Origin: Arenibacter certesii DSM 19833
GTDB lineage: Bacteria; Bacteroidota; Bacteroidia; Flavobacteriales; Flavobacteriaceae
NCBI RefSeq assembly: GCF_000429545.1
Contig: NZ_AUCB01000035.1
Coordinates: forward strand, 1 to 55,982
Length of the DNA: 55,982 nucleotides
Direction: 5' to 3'
The notes under the pieces are model-generated. The model was not told where the DNA came from, ran no database searches, and was given only the letters and a program-made list of their open reading frames with translations. Shown here in pieces: positions 1 through 9,711 of the stretch. Within the stretch, counting starts at the first letter, position 1. Each line of letters opens with the position of its first letter. The position numbers and the translations under genes were made by a program.

Positions 1-2
1 TG

Positions 3-230
3 GATGACTTTGGACTGGCTCACTTGGATAGAAAACAGCAAATGGACCTGATGGAGATCATTGAGGACCGGCATGGAAGATCATCTACCATTATTGCAAG
101 TCAACTTCCTGTGGGAAGCTGGTACGATATTATTGGAGAAGCAAGCATCGCTGACGCGATATTGGACCGACTGGTACACACCTCTCACCGGATAGAATTA
201 AAGGGAGAAAGTCTAAGAAAAAAACTGTAA
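3..230 (+). CDS. istB: IstB-like ATPase of IS21 element (partial, C-terminal end)
   Basis: C-terminal 75 residues of the IS21 helper ATPase IstB, which works with the transposase IstA in target selection. The window opens inside the Walker B motif (Asp-Asp-Phe-Gly at the first codons). The conserved run ending in the segment around SQLPVGSWYDIIGE and DRLVHTSHRIELKGESLRKK is typical of the family. The 5' part lies outside the window, so intactness cannot be judged. It has no functional link to the genes downstream except that its element abuts the truncated regulator. Confidence 0.9.
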   Translation, partial: DDFGLAHLDRKQQMDLMEIIEDRHGRSSTIIASQLPVGSWYDIIGEASIADAILDRLVHTSHRIELKGESLRKKL

Positions 231-268
231 TATTGTCATTAACTTATCTTTTTGACCAAAATCCTTAG

Positions 269-312
269 GGGGGTCAGTATGGCCAGAATAGGGGGTCAAC
301 ATCACCAGAATA
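269..312 (+). repeat. IS21 terminal repeat units (2 x 22 bp)
   Basis: Two tandem copies of GGGGGTCA-N6-CCAGAATA start at 269 and 291, period 22. They lie just outside istB and are interpreted as the multiple transposase-binding sites of the IS21 end. Confidence 0.7.
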
Positions 313-2278
313 TCCAGATGAAGATAATATTGTTTGGATTGGCACTCAAGAGGGGCTTGATTATTATGACGGTACAAGGCATAGGTTTAAAAGTTTGGTT
401 CATGGGACCGATGTTGATCATAGTCTTAGAAGTAGCTTTGTACAGAGTATATATGAGATTTCTTCTGATACCCTATGGGTTGGAACGAGGGAGGGAATTG
501 ATCATGTAACTTTTACTAAGGGGTATTTAAATCCAAAGGTGGTCCCTATTGAATCTAGGGAGAAAGCTCTAAGTGAATTAAGAAAAAAATATATTAACTT
601 CATTCACCAGGATTCTAATAATAGAATTTGGATTGGAACGGCTTCTAGCGGTTTGTACCTATACCAACGGTCAACAGGGAACTTAGACCTTTTTTCTAAT
701 GTAGACGGGGATTCATTAAGTATAGCGTCTAATGCTGTTCTTTCAGTGATGGAAGATCATTCTGGACGTATGTGGTTTGGAACTAATACAGGTCTATCAG
801 TATTACAAGAAGACGAACAGTTAGGATATACTTTTGAAAATTATAAATTTTCAAAAGAGAGTGGGGAAAAGCTACCCCTTACTAATATTTATGCTGTTTT
901 TCAGGATAGCAAAAAACGAATTTGGTTGGGGATGAATGGAGGTGGGCTGGCGCTACTTAAAGAAGAAAACAACAAAATTGTATACCAAAGGTTTTTACAT
1001 GACCCAAAAGATCCATATTCCTTGAGTAATAATGAGGTGTTTGTAATATTTGAAGATTCTCAAAATCAAATTTGGATTGGTACTTCTGAAGGAGGGTTGA
1101 ATAAATTATTAAGTGATGATCCAATCAGCAGCAATCATCAGGAATATTATTTTGAACGATATACCGAAATGCATGGCCTTTCCGATAATGAAATAAATGG
1201 TATTTTGGAGGATGATGCAGGTTATTTATGGGTGGCTAACAATATGGGTTTATCCAAGTTTGATATTCGAAAAGAAAAATTTACAAATTATACAACCTAC
1301 GATGGAACATTAAAAGGTAAGTTTAGAAAAAATGCCAGTTGGAAATCCAAAGATGGCACCATGTTTTTCGGTGGTACCGCTGGAATTAATTATTTTAATC
1401 CAAATACTTTTACTGAAAATAAAGTGCTGCCAGTCCCAAATTTCTCTAAATTAACTATTGATGGTGCAGAAATAACAATGGGGCAGGAAATAAACGGTAA
1501 TGTGGTCTTTACCTCACACTTGAGTTCTGGTAAAACCATTACACTCCCATATTCTCACAATAGATTCGAGTTAAAACTGACAGCTGGATCATACGCATCT
1601 CCCTATAGAAATCAGTACAATTATAAACTTGAGGGATTTGATGACCAATGGCAAAGTATTTCTGGTAGCGACCCTATTATAAAATATTCCTCACTGCCAT
1701 CGGGTGATTACAAATTAAAAATAATGACTTCTAATAGCGATGGACTATGGAATCGAGACCCTATAATTTTGGATATTAACGTCAAATCTAATTCCTTAAC
1801 TGCTAACTTAAAATGGATTTTGATACCCTTGTTTTTAACTTTGACCGTTTTGTTAGCTTTTAAATTATTTAGCAATAGAAATCAAAGGAAAAAAAATAAC
1901 AGAAATTTAGATCCTCTGACAAAATTGGAAAACCAAAGAATAATTGAGGAGCTAGAATTAATTATGAGAACCGAAAACCTTTATTTGAATCCCGAATTAA
2001 GTCTTGGGGATTTAGCAAGTAGGATTGACATAACACCTAATAACCTTACAATCCTTTTAAACGATTTTATAGGGAAGAATTTTTATGACTACGTAAATGG
2101 GTATAGGGTAGAAGAGGTTAAGAAACGATTGGTTAACCCTAAATATAAGAACTTCACAATTTCATCAATCGGAGGTGATTGTGGATTTAATTCCAAATCA
2201 TCGTTCAATCGAGTATTTAAAAAAACAACAGGGATGACCCCTAGCCAATTTAAGAGGAATCTAGACGCCAAAAGGTAA
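311..2278 (+). pseudogene. Reg_prop / Y_Y_Y / AraC-type transmembrane regulator, 5'-truncated by IS21
   Basis: Sensor-regulator of the PUL type, cut at its N-terminus by the IS21 end. From 311 the frame reads directly into propeller blades with repeated W-I-G-T or W-V-G-T motifs (NIVWIGTQEGLDYYDG, then several more to about nt 1300). A Y_Y_Y domain (YNYKLEGFDDQW, about nt 1615-1770) follows, then one membrane segment (LKWILIPLFLTLTVLL, about nt 1810-1870) and a C-terminal AraC/HTH_18 domain (nt 1965-2270, with SIGGDCGFNSKSSFNRVFKK). There is no histidine kinase or receiver domain, so it is a one-component membrane regulator. Signal peptide and first blades are missing. The longest open frame uses a TTG at 395, but coding similarity continues upstream to the IS. 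It probably once controlled the GH31/SusC genes downstream. It may be dead, or expressed as a short form from the IS. Confidence 0.8.
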
Positions 2279-2880
2279 TATGCATTTATATAGGATAAAG
2301 GGTTTTAATTTTTGAAACCATACAAAGAAGTTATATTCATATCATTGTAACCTAGACGTCAACTACAGTTAGTTTGATTGTTTTATAATAGCGTGTTATT
2401 GGTAATTTATTGATTTTGCACTCATAATTAGTTATTTATAGGCTAAGAATGAGTTGTTCTTTAATTCAATGAGGTGCAATATCAAGATTATTTCAATTTC
2501 AACATTTCACCTTAATTTATAACTATAGCCTTCACTTCTATATTATAATTTAAAATAATAAACCTATGTTTTCTAATAGTCTTTAAATCAGGAATATATT
2601 AGAAAGTTATAAAGACGTGCCAATGGGCATTGGTACTTATAGAAACATTATTATTTTGTCTCATTTACGTTTTTGGGTCGATTCATTTAGTGTTTTTATC
2701 TAGACTTGTTTAGAAAGTTTAGCATCCATCTTTTTTTAATTAAGTGAAATCAGATATTTTAAAATTGAAAATCATCACATGAAAACATAAAATAATATCG
2801 ATACATACTAATAGAGGTATGGTTGATTAGTACCTCTGTTTATTTAACTAATTATTTTAACTAAATACCAACCAGAAACC
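2279..2880. other. Intergenic region upstream of the SusC stub
   Basis: About 600 bases with no gene that I can support. The region is very AT-rich. It contains an inverted repeat at 2620-2633 (CCAATG-GG-CATTGG, extendable by three pairs including one wobble) and a hairpin at 2813-2837 (AGAGGTA/TACCTCT, 11-base loop) in the presumed leader of the SusC stub. Either could be a regulatory site. No promoter could be assigned with confidence. Confidence 0.5.
2813..2837 (+). promoter_or_regulatory. Leader hairpin upstream of SusC stub
   Basis: Perfect 7-bp stem AGAGGTA/TACCTCT with an 11-base loop, ending 43 bases before the ATG at 2881. No T-tract directly follows, so it is not a standard terminator. 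It could be an mRNA leader structure or an operator. Confidence 0.35.
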
Positions 2881-3168
2881 ATGAGAAAAAAGTTGAATTA
2901 TTATTATCGTGTCTTTGAAACGCTGGATTATCGCAAGTGTTCAATTTCATTTATCATGTTACGTGTTTTTCCACTAATGTTTATGATTTTTTCCCTTAAA
3001 GTATATCCTCATTCGAATAGTAATAACCTTAAGTCGGCTGCTGTTATTTGGGGTGCTAAGCAAACCCCTATTTCAGGTAGCGTTAAGGACGCTTCGGGAA
3101 CTCCTATACCTGGAGTAAATATCTTATTGGTGGGTACGGTAACTGGTACGCAAACGGATTATATCTAA
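2881..3168 (+). pseudogene. SusC-like TonB-dependent receptor, N-terminal stub
   Basis: Only the first 95 codons of a SusC-type outer-membrane receptor remain. After a hydrophobic export segment (FIMLRVFPLMFMIFSLKV) comes the start of a carboxypeptidase-regulatory-like domain (PISGSVKDASGTPIPGVNI). The frame then stops at TAA within the stretch where DYDG would be expected. Intact SusC proteins are about 1000 residues; plug and barrel are missing, and no SusD follows. The GH31 gene begins 18 bases later, so receptor body and SusD were probably lost in one deletion. It cannot function as a transporter. Confidence 0.8.
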
Positions 3169-3186
3169 CTTAATAAAAGTATTTCG

Positions 3187-5340
3187 ATGAAAATTACACT
3201 TAAACTCTTAATTCTTACAATTGTAACAGGCTGTTTATCTTCGCATGCCCAAACCCCTCCAATTTCAGGAATGGATAATTTGGAATGGGAAAAGATAATG
3301 CCAGGGATATGGAAGGCCTCAATTGGTGAAACTCAGTTAAATGCTTTAGATTATGCGACAGCTCCTAAAATTGAAGCGATAGAGAAATTAGGAGAAACTT
3401 CATTTCCTTTAAATAGGGAATCTACCCAATATTTATTAGGGTCTTCACGAGCAAGCATAAGACTTCCTTTGGATGAAACTGAAAAAATATACGGTCTAGG
3501 ATTGGAGTTCGAAGGAATTAACAGGCGTGGAAATGTTTACACCCTAAAGGTAGATCATTACGGTGGCGTTCAAGGTTATACACATGCACCAGTTCCATTT
3601 TATATTTCTAGTAAAGGATATGGAGTACTAATTAACTCTTCAAAACGGGTGAAGATTCACGTAGGAGTTGGTAATAGAAAGGATGGAAAATTACCTATTC
3701 CAATAGACCGGACTACAGGAAAAAATTGGGCTGCACGCCCTTTATCAGATGCCGTTGAAGCTAGTGTAGAGGGAAAAGGTATGGAAATATACGTTTTTGG
3801 CGGTAGAAACCTCCTTGAGGTGGTACAAAGGTATAATTTATTTAATGGTGGGGGAGTTTTACCACCAAAATGGGGGTTAGGTTTTTGGCACAGAATGAAT
3901 ACGCATAGCAGCGCAAATGATGTCTATAAAGAGATTGAGGATTTTAAGAAATATGACTTTCCCTTAGATGTTATTGGGTTAGAACCTGGCTGGCAAGATT
4001 TTGCCTATCCCTGCTCATTCGATTGGGATAAAACGCGTTTTCCCAATCCTGAAGAATTTGTCCAAACTCTTTTGGATAAAGATATTAGAGTGAACCTATG
4101 GGAAAATCCGTACGTAGCGCCAACTTCCACATTGTATAATGATATTAGTCCATATACTGGAAGTCACACAGTGTGGTTGGGAGAAGTTCCAGATTTTACG
4201 ATGGAGGAAGCGCAAAAAGCTATATTACATCATCATCAAAAAAATCATATAGATATAGGTGTTAGTGGTTATAAATTTGATGAGGTTGACGGTTATGATG
4301 TTTGGCTATGGCCGGACCATGCTACCTTCCCTTCAGGAAACGACGCTGTAGAGATGCGTCAACTATATGGTCTTATAATGCAAGAGATGTTTTCTGATCA
4401 TTTTAAAAAACAAAACAAAAGGACTTATGGTTTAGTAAGATCTTCATACACTGGTGCAAGTAATAAAGACTTTGTGCTTTACAGTGACTATTACGGGCAT
4501 GAAGGATTCGTTACTGCATTGGTAAACTCTTCATTGTCAGGTCTTTTGTGGACTCCTGAAATTAGAAGTGCAAAATCGGCAGAGGAGTGGATAAGAAGAT
4601 TTCAGACCGTTAGTTTTTCTCCAATGATGCAGCTAAATGCATGGGCTTCCAGTACCAAACCATGGAGTTTTCCAGAAGTTACAGATATGGTTAGGGATGT
4701 TGTTGAACTTAGACAAAAGCTTTTACCATATCTCTACACTGCTTTTTATGAATATAATCAAAAAGGTATTCCCCCTTTTAGAGCGATGGTATTAGAAAGC
4801 GGATACAGGTCATCAGAACAAATTAAAGACGGTAAATTGGATGATTCAAAAAATCCTTACGCTGAACAAAATAGAATTGAAGTGACTGACTAATATATGA
4901 TGGGGCCATCCATTCTTGTTGCACCTGTTTTTACTGGGCAGAAGGAACGAAATGTGGTGCTACCGAATGGGGACTGGTTTGATTTCTATACCGGGGAATA
5001 TGTTGGAAACGGAGAAACCATAAATATTGAAACCGCTCTTGACCGTATCCCCTTGTTTGTAAAAGATGGCGGAATAATCCCTATGCTATCTACAGTTAAT
5101 AGCGATAATAAAAAGGATATGGAGTCAATTGAAGTTAGGCATTATGGTAATAAAGAAAATAGATACCATCTTTATAATGATGATGGAGAAAGTTTCGACT
5201 ATGATAAGGGAGAATTCTCACTAATGGAATTAAATGTTGAGAGAAAAAAGAATGGAAAACTTGACGGGAAATTCAAAAAATATAAAAACAATAAATTTAA
5301 TTACCATACTATTTCTTGGCGTTGGATGACTAATCAATAA
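3187..5340 (+). pseudogene. GH31 family alpha-glycosidase, interrupted by an in-frame stop
   Basis: Exported GH31-type glycosidase. It has a signal or lipoprotein peptide (LTIVTGCLSSHA), an N-terminal beta-sandwich domain, then a TIM barrel with GLGFWHRMNTHS, the nucleophile motif GYKFDEVDG (Asp365) and a plausible acid/base Asp434 in VLYSDYYGH. At 4891-4893 a TAA interrupts the frame between TD and YMMGP. The downstream frame continues in phase with the expected GPSILVAPVF segment and C-terminal beta domains to 5340. A CAA or GAA codon one base away from TAA would restore a normal GH31 sequence. The 568-residue product lacks the C-terminal part of the barrel, so it is probably inactive. Specificity (alpha-glucoside, xyloside or other) cannot be read. 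A sequencing error is possible. Confidence 0.85.
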
Positions 5341-5466
5341 TGGAGAAAATAATACCTGTTTATAAATTTCATTACTTCGTGAAGTCTCTAAATAATAAAG
5401 CAAGTTTGCTTTTGGATAATACTCTTAAAAACCAATCATATAAATTAAAAAGTAAGCTGGTTGGTA

Positions 5467-5497
5467 AAGAAGCCCTTTAGTAATTTTAGGGCTTCTT
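5467..5497 (+). terminator. Rho-independent terminator after GH31 gene
   Basis: Ten-base perfect stem AAGAAGCCCT/AGGGCTTCTT with an 11-base loop, followed by ATTTTAAATTT. It lies 127 bases after the GH31 stop and separates that gene from the next glycosidase, which therefore needs its own promoter. Confidence 0.75.
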
Positions 5498-5600
5498 ATT
5501 TTAAATTTGTAAATAAACATCTGTTAATCAGCTGATTAGCCTGCAGGTAAAAGTTAAGATAAAAAAATAAAAATGATAATCAGTTAAAATTAAAAATCTA

Positions 5601-8081
5601 ATGATAATACGGAATTTTAGAAAAGGCATTATTTTATTAGCCGTTATTTTCCATCATGGGTGTTTCTTATCTGCACAGAACGTGCAGTTAAACATCAATA
5701 AAAACAATGCCTCCATAAGTAACGACCGTGTGGCTATCATTTTTGACCTTAGTACCGGCCGTTATAATGGCGTAGATAAGGTGTCAGGAAAGGTTATGAT
5801 ACAAGATGCTTGGTTTAGATTAGATCCAGGAGAAGTTGCATGGAAAGACCCAGAACACAAGTACAAGGCGGAAAAAATAGGATCTGTCCACGATAAATTG
5901 GGAACAGGACAAAAACTAAGGATATGGTATATGCCTGTAAAAGGATATGACCCACATAGGTTCCTTGATGTTACGCTATATGGAGATAAAGACTTTGTTG
6001 TACTGGGTTGGGGGGTAAAAAATATCCATGACTATACTATTCGTGTCAGACATGCAGAAGTACTCCAGCAAGGTTTGCTTTTTGACGGCCAAATCCCTAG
6101 GGATTCGAAGGTACTGAGGAGTGGGGCAGGAAATGAGCGGAATGTGGTAGAGGATACCTGGGAAATAGATGCACATAACGGCGCTATGCTCACCTATCAG
6201 GAAAATACCAATCAAGATGCACGCCAGACCATAGTGGCTGGAGGATTAGTCTATAAGGAGTTCGCCAAATCCTTTCTAACGCATAAAGGCAGAATAAAAG
6301 AGGATATGGGGTTAAATAAAAAACAATTTGAAGGTGAAGATCCATATATCACCCTATCCATATGGGATCCGTATGGTAAGGAGGTTGGTCCAGGAGAAAT
6401 TTGGGAATCTTTAGATAGTTATTACTTAGATTTTATAACAATTGATCCATTTGATTCCCTAGAAACTTATGGTCAGAATCTAGCTAAAGCCAATGATGCA
6501 AATCCAAATGCATATGATTTCCCTACCCTATGTGGTTGGATGGTATCCACTAAAAATTTAGGAGAGGGAATGCATATTAATCACTCCACCGCATTGGTAG
6601 ATCAAATGGAGAAAGCCAAGAAATCCGGTATCTTGAATTATACACTTGTAGCGTTGAGATTGGAGCCGGATTATTATTGTTATGGTAATCAAGGAGATAC
6701 GCAACAAGGTTGGTGGAATGATGAATACTGGTCTAAATATGGTGCCCTAACGGAACCTTATGATTCTTTTAAAAAGTTTTCTAATGCAATAGAAAAATCA
6801 GGAGGTATGGTGTTTACTTATTTCCAAGTTTCCCTACCAAGTAATGACTTTGCTAGGAAACACCCCACTTGGATGATCAATGATGATATTTCACTTTTAC
6901 ACGTAGACCACCCTCATCACAGACCATTGGTTAGATATGACTATACTAATTCTGATTTTCAAGCTTATCTTTTAGATATGTGGAAAAGATTAAAAGAGGA
7001 TGGTGTTATAGGGATTAAATTTGATTATCCTGAGACAGGATGGGAGCGGAATGGAGGATTTGATGATAAAAGCTATACTACTACCGCTGCCTATAGAAAG
7101 ATATTTGAGCTAAGTAGGGAGGGGATGGGAAAGGATGCCTTCTTGCATGAAAGAAATTTAGGAGAGACCAATACACCTATGTTAGATTGTACTATTGGAA
7201 TTGTAGATCTTCAACGAGTATGGTGGGATGCTAGTCATTTTGAGCCAGAAATGGCATCAAAGATTGGTCTCCGATGGTTTAAACAAGGAAAAGCTTTTAT
7301 ATACTATCCGGATGGCAAGAGTTTTTATTATAACGGTGAGGCCCTGCCACAAGTGGAAAGAAGATCGTTTTTAACGTTAATTGGTCTGCTGTCTGGTCGT
7401 CTTGAATTAGGAACTAGTTTTGGAAGTATGACAGAGGAAATGCAATATGATCTTTCTAGAATTTTTCCAGTCTTACCAAATGGGCAGGCGTTTAAACCCG
7501 TTGATATGTTCATTGGAAAAGATCACCCTGAGATCTATACCTATGACGTAAATGAAGATTGGAAGCAAGTCTTATTAGTTAACAATGACACGGAAAATTC
7601 AACCGTACTTACACCACCTTTGTCCGGGAATCAAGTTACAACTGGTTCTTTCGGCTTGGATGAAAACTCGGAGTATTACGCTTTTGATTTTTGGAATCAG
7701 AAGTTTTTAGGGATATATAAAGGGAGTGATACTTTCAAAGTGGAGCTAAAACCAAAAGAAGCAAATGTCTTTTCAATTCATAAGGTAACAGGGCACCCAA
7801 AGATAATTGGTACTAATAGGCATATTATGGGAGGAATGATGGAATTGAGCAATATTAGTTGGAGTGAAAAGGATAAGGTCCTAAAATTTGATTCTCAGCT
7901 GGTAAAGGGAGAAACCATGAAAATCTTCATAGCACTTCCTTCCAATATGGATTATAAAAAAAAGAAAATAGAGGCGTCCAATGCCAGAGTTAAAGTTATT
8001 GAAAATGGAGATAGTTTGATTGTTGAGCTTAACCCTAAAAATACTAAAGCTCAAAATAGTACGGTTAGCATTACCTTCTAA
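5601..8081 (+). CDS. Exported clan GH-D-like (GH36/GH27/GH31-type) alpha-glycosidase
   Basis: An 826-residue exported enzyme with a signal peptide (LLAVIFHHGCFLSAQ), a large N-terminal beta-sandwich (about residues 25-290), a TIM barrel (about 300-630) and a C-terminal beta domain. GVIGIKFDYPETGW places the probable nucleophile at Asp475, as in the KxD motif of GH27/GH36/GH31 enzymes. A later conserved block around HERNLGETNTPMLD and RVWWDASHFEPEM probably supplies the acid/base. I cannot assign the family with certainty or give the sugar; an alpha-galactosidase or alpha-N-acetylgalactosaminidase role is possible. It is followed 37 bases later by a metallophosphoesterase, probably in one operon. 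The frame looks intact, unlike its neighbours. Confidence 0.7.
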   Translation: MIIRNFRKGIILLAVIFHHGCFLSAQNVQLNINKNNASISNDRVAIIFDLSTGRYNGVDKVSGKVMIQDAWFRLDPGEVAWKDPEHKYKAEKIGSVHDKLGTGQKLRIWYMPVKGYDPHRFLDVTLYGDKDFVVLGWGVKNIHDYTIRVRHAEVLQQGLLFDGQIPRDSKVLRSGAGNERNVVEDTWEIDAHNGAMLTYQENTNQDARQTIVAGGLVYKEFAKSFLTHKGRIKEDMGLNKKQFEGEDPYITLSIWDPYGKEVGPGEIWESLDSYYLDFITIDPFDSLETYGQNLAKANDANPNAYDFPTLCGWMVSTKNLGEGMHINHSTALVDQMEKAKKSGILNYTLVALRLEPDYYCYGNQGDTQQGWWNDEYWSKYGALTEPYDSFKKFSNAIEKSGGMVFTYFQVSLPSNDFARKHPTWMINDDISLLHVDHPHHRPLVRYDYTNSDFQAYLLDMWKRLKEDGVIGIKFDYPETGWERNGGFDDKSYTTTAAYRKIFELSREGMGKDAFLHERNLGETNTPMLDCTIGIVDLQRVWWDASHFEPEMASKIGLRWFKQGKAFIYYPDGKSFYYNGEALPQVERRSFLTLIGLLSGRLELGTSFGSMTEEMQYDLSRIFPVLPNGQAFKPVDMFIGKDHPEIYTYDVNEDWKQVLLVNNDTENSTVLTPPLSGNQVTTGSFGLDENSEYYAFDFWNQKFLGIYKGSDTFKVELKPKEANVFSIHKVTGHPKIIGTNRHIMGGMMELSNISWSEKDKVLKFDSQLVKGETMKIFIALPSNMDYKKKKIEASNARVKVIENGDSLIVELNPKNTKAQNSTVSITF

Positions 8082-8118
8082 TCAAAAATGATGCAAATTG
8101 ATCATAAAATGGTAACAA

Positions 8119-9324
8119 ATGAAAACGGATAGAAGAAAATTTATTAAGAAAACTGCTGGAATCACTGTTTTATCCGCCTTATCCCCATTAATGGGCATGG
8201 GTAAGTCTTCTTTGCTTAGCTCACCTAACCCAGATAATGGACATGTTTTTTTAACAAAGCCTTACCTTCAAAACCCCACATCAAATAGTATGACTATTAT
8301 GTGGATTGTAAACATGCCCTCCTATAGTTATGTGGAATATGGAATAAACTCCAAAATGGAACATACTGCTCGTGAGGTTGAAGATGGTTTAGTTGTAGCC
8401 TATAATAGGATAAATCAAGTAAAACTTAATGAATTAAAACCAGAAACGACCTATTATTATAGGGTGGTGTCTAAGGAAATTGTGAAGTTTGACCCCTATG
8501 ACCTTGTTTACGGGGAGACCATTAAAAGTGATATATATAGTTTTAAAACACCTTCTGCAACAGCAGACCATGTTTCATTTTTGGTAATGAACGATATTCA
8601 CGATAGACCACACACAATTCCACATCTTATGAATCTATATAGGAATACACGTAGTGATTTCGTTTTTTATAATGGGGATGTCTTTGATCATCAGGAGGAT
8701 GAGGAACAAATAATTGAACATCTGCTAGCTCCCAGTTGTAATACGTTTGCAACCGAAACCCCTTTTTTATTTTTGAGAGGTAATCATGAGACTAGGGGAA
8801 AATATGCTAGAAAGTTACAATATTATTTTTCCAACCCAGGGGGTGGTCAATATTATGACTACCGCTGGGGAAGTGTTCATTTTACAGTATTGGACACTGG
8901 GGAAGATAAAAATGATGATCATGAAGAATATGGGGATATCGTAAATTTTGATCCTTACCGGGTAGAACAACTTGAGTGGTTTAAAGAAGTGTCCAAAACT
9001 AAGGCATTTAAGACAGCCAAATTTCGTGTGGTTTTAATGCATATTCCGATTTATTATTCGGGGAATTGGCATGGTACCACACATTTAAGAGCGCTATTTG
9101 CTTCCGAATTTAATAAAACTGGCATTGATATATGTATTAGTGGTCATACTCATAAGTATGGAATACATAAACCCGTGAAAGGAAAGCATAATTATCCTAT
9201 TATTATTGGAGGTGGACCTATTGAAGGTAATAGGACTATAATCTCTGTTAAGGCAAATTCTAGCAGCTTGTCACTTAATATGGTTCGGGATGATGGAACT
9301 GAAGTGGGAAGTGTGGAAATTTAG
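8119..9324 (+). CDS. Tat-exported purple-acid-phosphatase-like metallophosphoesterase
   Basis: A 401-residue dinuclear-metal phosphoesterase. It begins with a twin-arginine signal (DRRKFIKKTAG plus hydrophobic stretch). An N-terminal fibronectin-III/purple acid phosphatase domain follows (PYLQNPTSNSMTIMW to TTYYYRVVS, residues about 48-120). The calcineurin-like domain has all ligand motifs in order: MNDIHD, YNGDVFD, LRGNHET, LMHIPIYY and SGHTHKYG. The fold hydrolyses phosphomonoesters or diesters; the substrate is unknown. Tat export suggests the metal is loaded in the cytoplasm. It lies just after the GH-D-like glycosidase, so dephosphorylation of a phosphorylated sugar in the periplasm is a reasonable guess. 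Confidence 0.8.
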   Translation: MKTDRRKFIKKTAGITVLSALSPLMGMGKSSLLSSPNPDNGHVFLTKPYLQNPTSNSMTIMWIVNMPSYSYVEYGINSKMEHTAREVEDGLVVAYNRINQVKLNELKPETTYYYRVVSKEIVKFDPYDLVYGETIKSDIYSFKTPSATADHVSFLVMNDIHDRPHTIPHLMNLYRNTRSDFVFYNGDVFDHQEDEEQIIEHLLAPSCNTFATETPFLFLRGNHETRGKYARKLQYYFSNPGGGQYYDYRWGSVHFTVLDTGEDKNDDHEEYGDIVNFDPYRVEQLEWFKEVSKTKAFKTAKFRVVLMHIPIYYSGNWHGTTHLRALFASEFNKTGIDICISGHTHKYGIHKPVKGKHNYPIIIGGGPIEGNRTIISVKANSSSLSLNMVRDDGTEVGSVEI

Positions 9325-9421
9325 TGTTTAATCAAAATTTTTTCTTTTGCCCTAATAATTCCATTTTAAAGGGGTTAAGAATGTGGAATTCTTTCTTTAC
9401 AGATTGAAAATAATTTTTTGC

Positions 9422-9448
9422 ATAAACACAACAATTGGTCATGATCCG
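9422..9448 (+). repeat. 27-bp repeat, copy 1 (PLD-like coding remnant)
   Basis: The 27 bases beginning ATAAACACAACAATTGG occur here and again, identical and in the same orientation, at 55950-55976. One frame reads INTTIGHDP in both copies, so they look like pieces of homologous phospholipase-D-like genes rather than attachment sites. Confidence 0.75.
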
Positions 9449-9711
9449 TTCTTACTGTCCTTGAAAGCAACTCCTATTCACATCTAATTATTCATAGTAA
9501 GATTTACTTGGTCGATCATGAGATTGCCTATTTAGGATCCTTAAACTTCATTTACAATGGAGCCCACAAGAACTACGAAACCCGTATTCGAATTGCAGAT
9601 CGGAAAGCTATTAAAGAACTGAATTCTGAATTCGACACGTTATTTGACAATGAAAACTACTTGGAAAAGGAGCTTAGTGAATGGGGAGGGAATTGTATGA
9701 AGAGCGCGTGA
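9445..9711 (+). pseudogene. Phospholipase D-like (HKD) protein, frameshifted C-terminal fragment
   Basis: C-terminal part of a PLD-superfamily protein. In frame from 9445 it contains a perfect HKD motif, H-S-K-x4-D-x6-G-S-L-N (nt 9493-9552), followed by NYETRIRI and a charged tail to the TGA at 9709-9711. The sequence just upstream (9422-9486, INTTIGHDPF and LKATPIHI) fits the same family but is in another frame, so a frameshift separates them, and the N-terminal half is absent. The longest open frame starts at TTG 9508, inside the HKD motif. It is not expected to be functional. Members of this family include nucleases and lipases, and no choice is possible here. Confidence 0.7.

Larger units (their letters stand above)
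1..312 (+). mobile_element. IS21-family insertion sequence, 3' end only
   Basis: This is the right-hand end of an IS21-type element: the tail of istB, followed by about 80 bases of non-coding sequence that ends in two copies of a GGGGGTCA-N6-CCAGAATA unit spaced 22 bp apart. Multiple short terminal repeats of this kind are usual for IS21 elements. The element starts outside the window. Its outer border is placed near 310 because an unrelated protein (a Reg_prop sensor) becomes readable from about 311. The exact border and the target duplication cannot be fixed without the other end. Confidence 0.8.

Noticed and set aside
252..509. 85-codon frame across the IS/regulator junction
   Set aside because: It runs in the wrong frame relative to the propeller blades that are clearly coded here.
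9422..9448. 27-bp direct repeat as attachment site of an integrative element
   Set aside because: Both copies lie in PLD-like coding sequence in the same frame, and no integrase or tRNA gene was seen, so shared gene ancestry explains them better than att sites.
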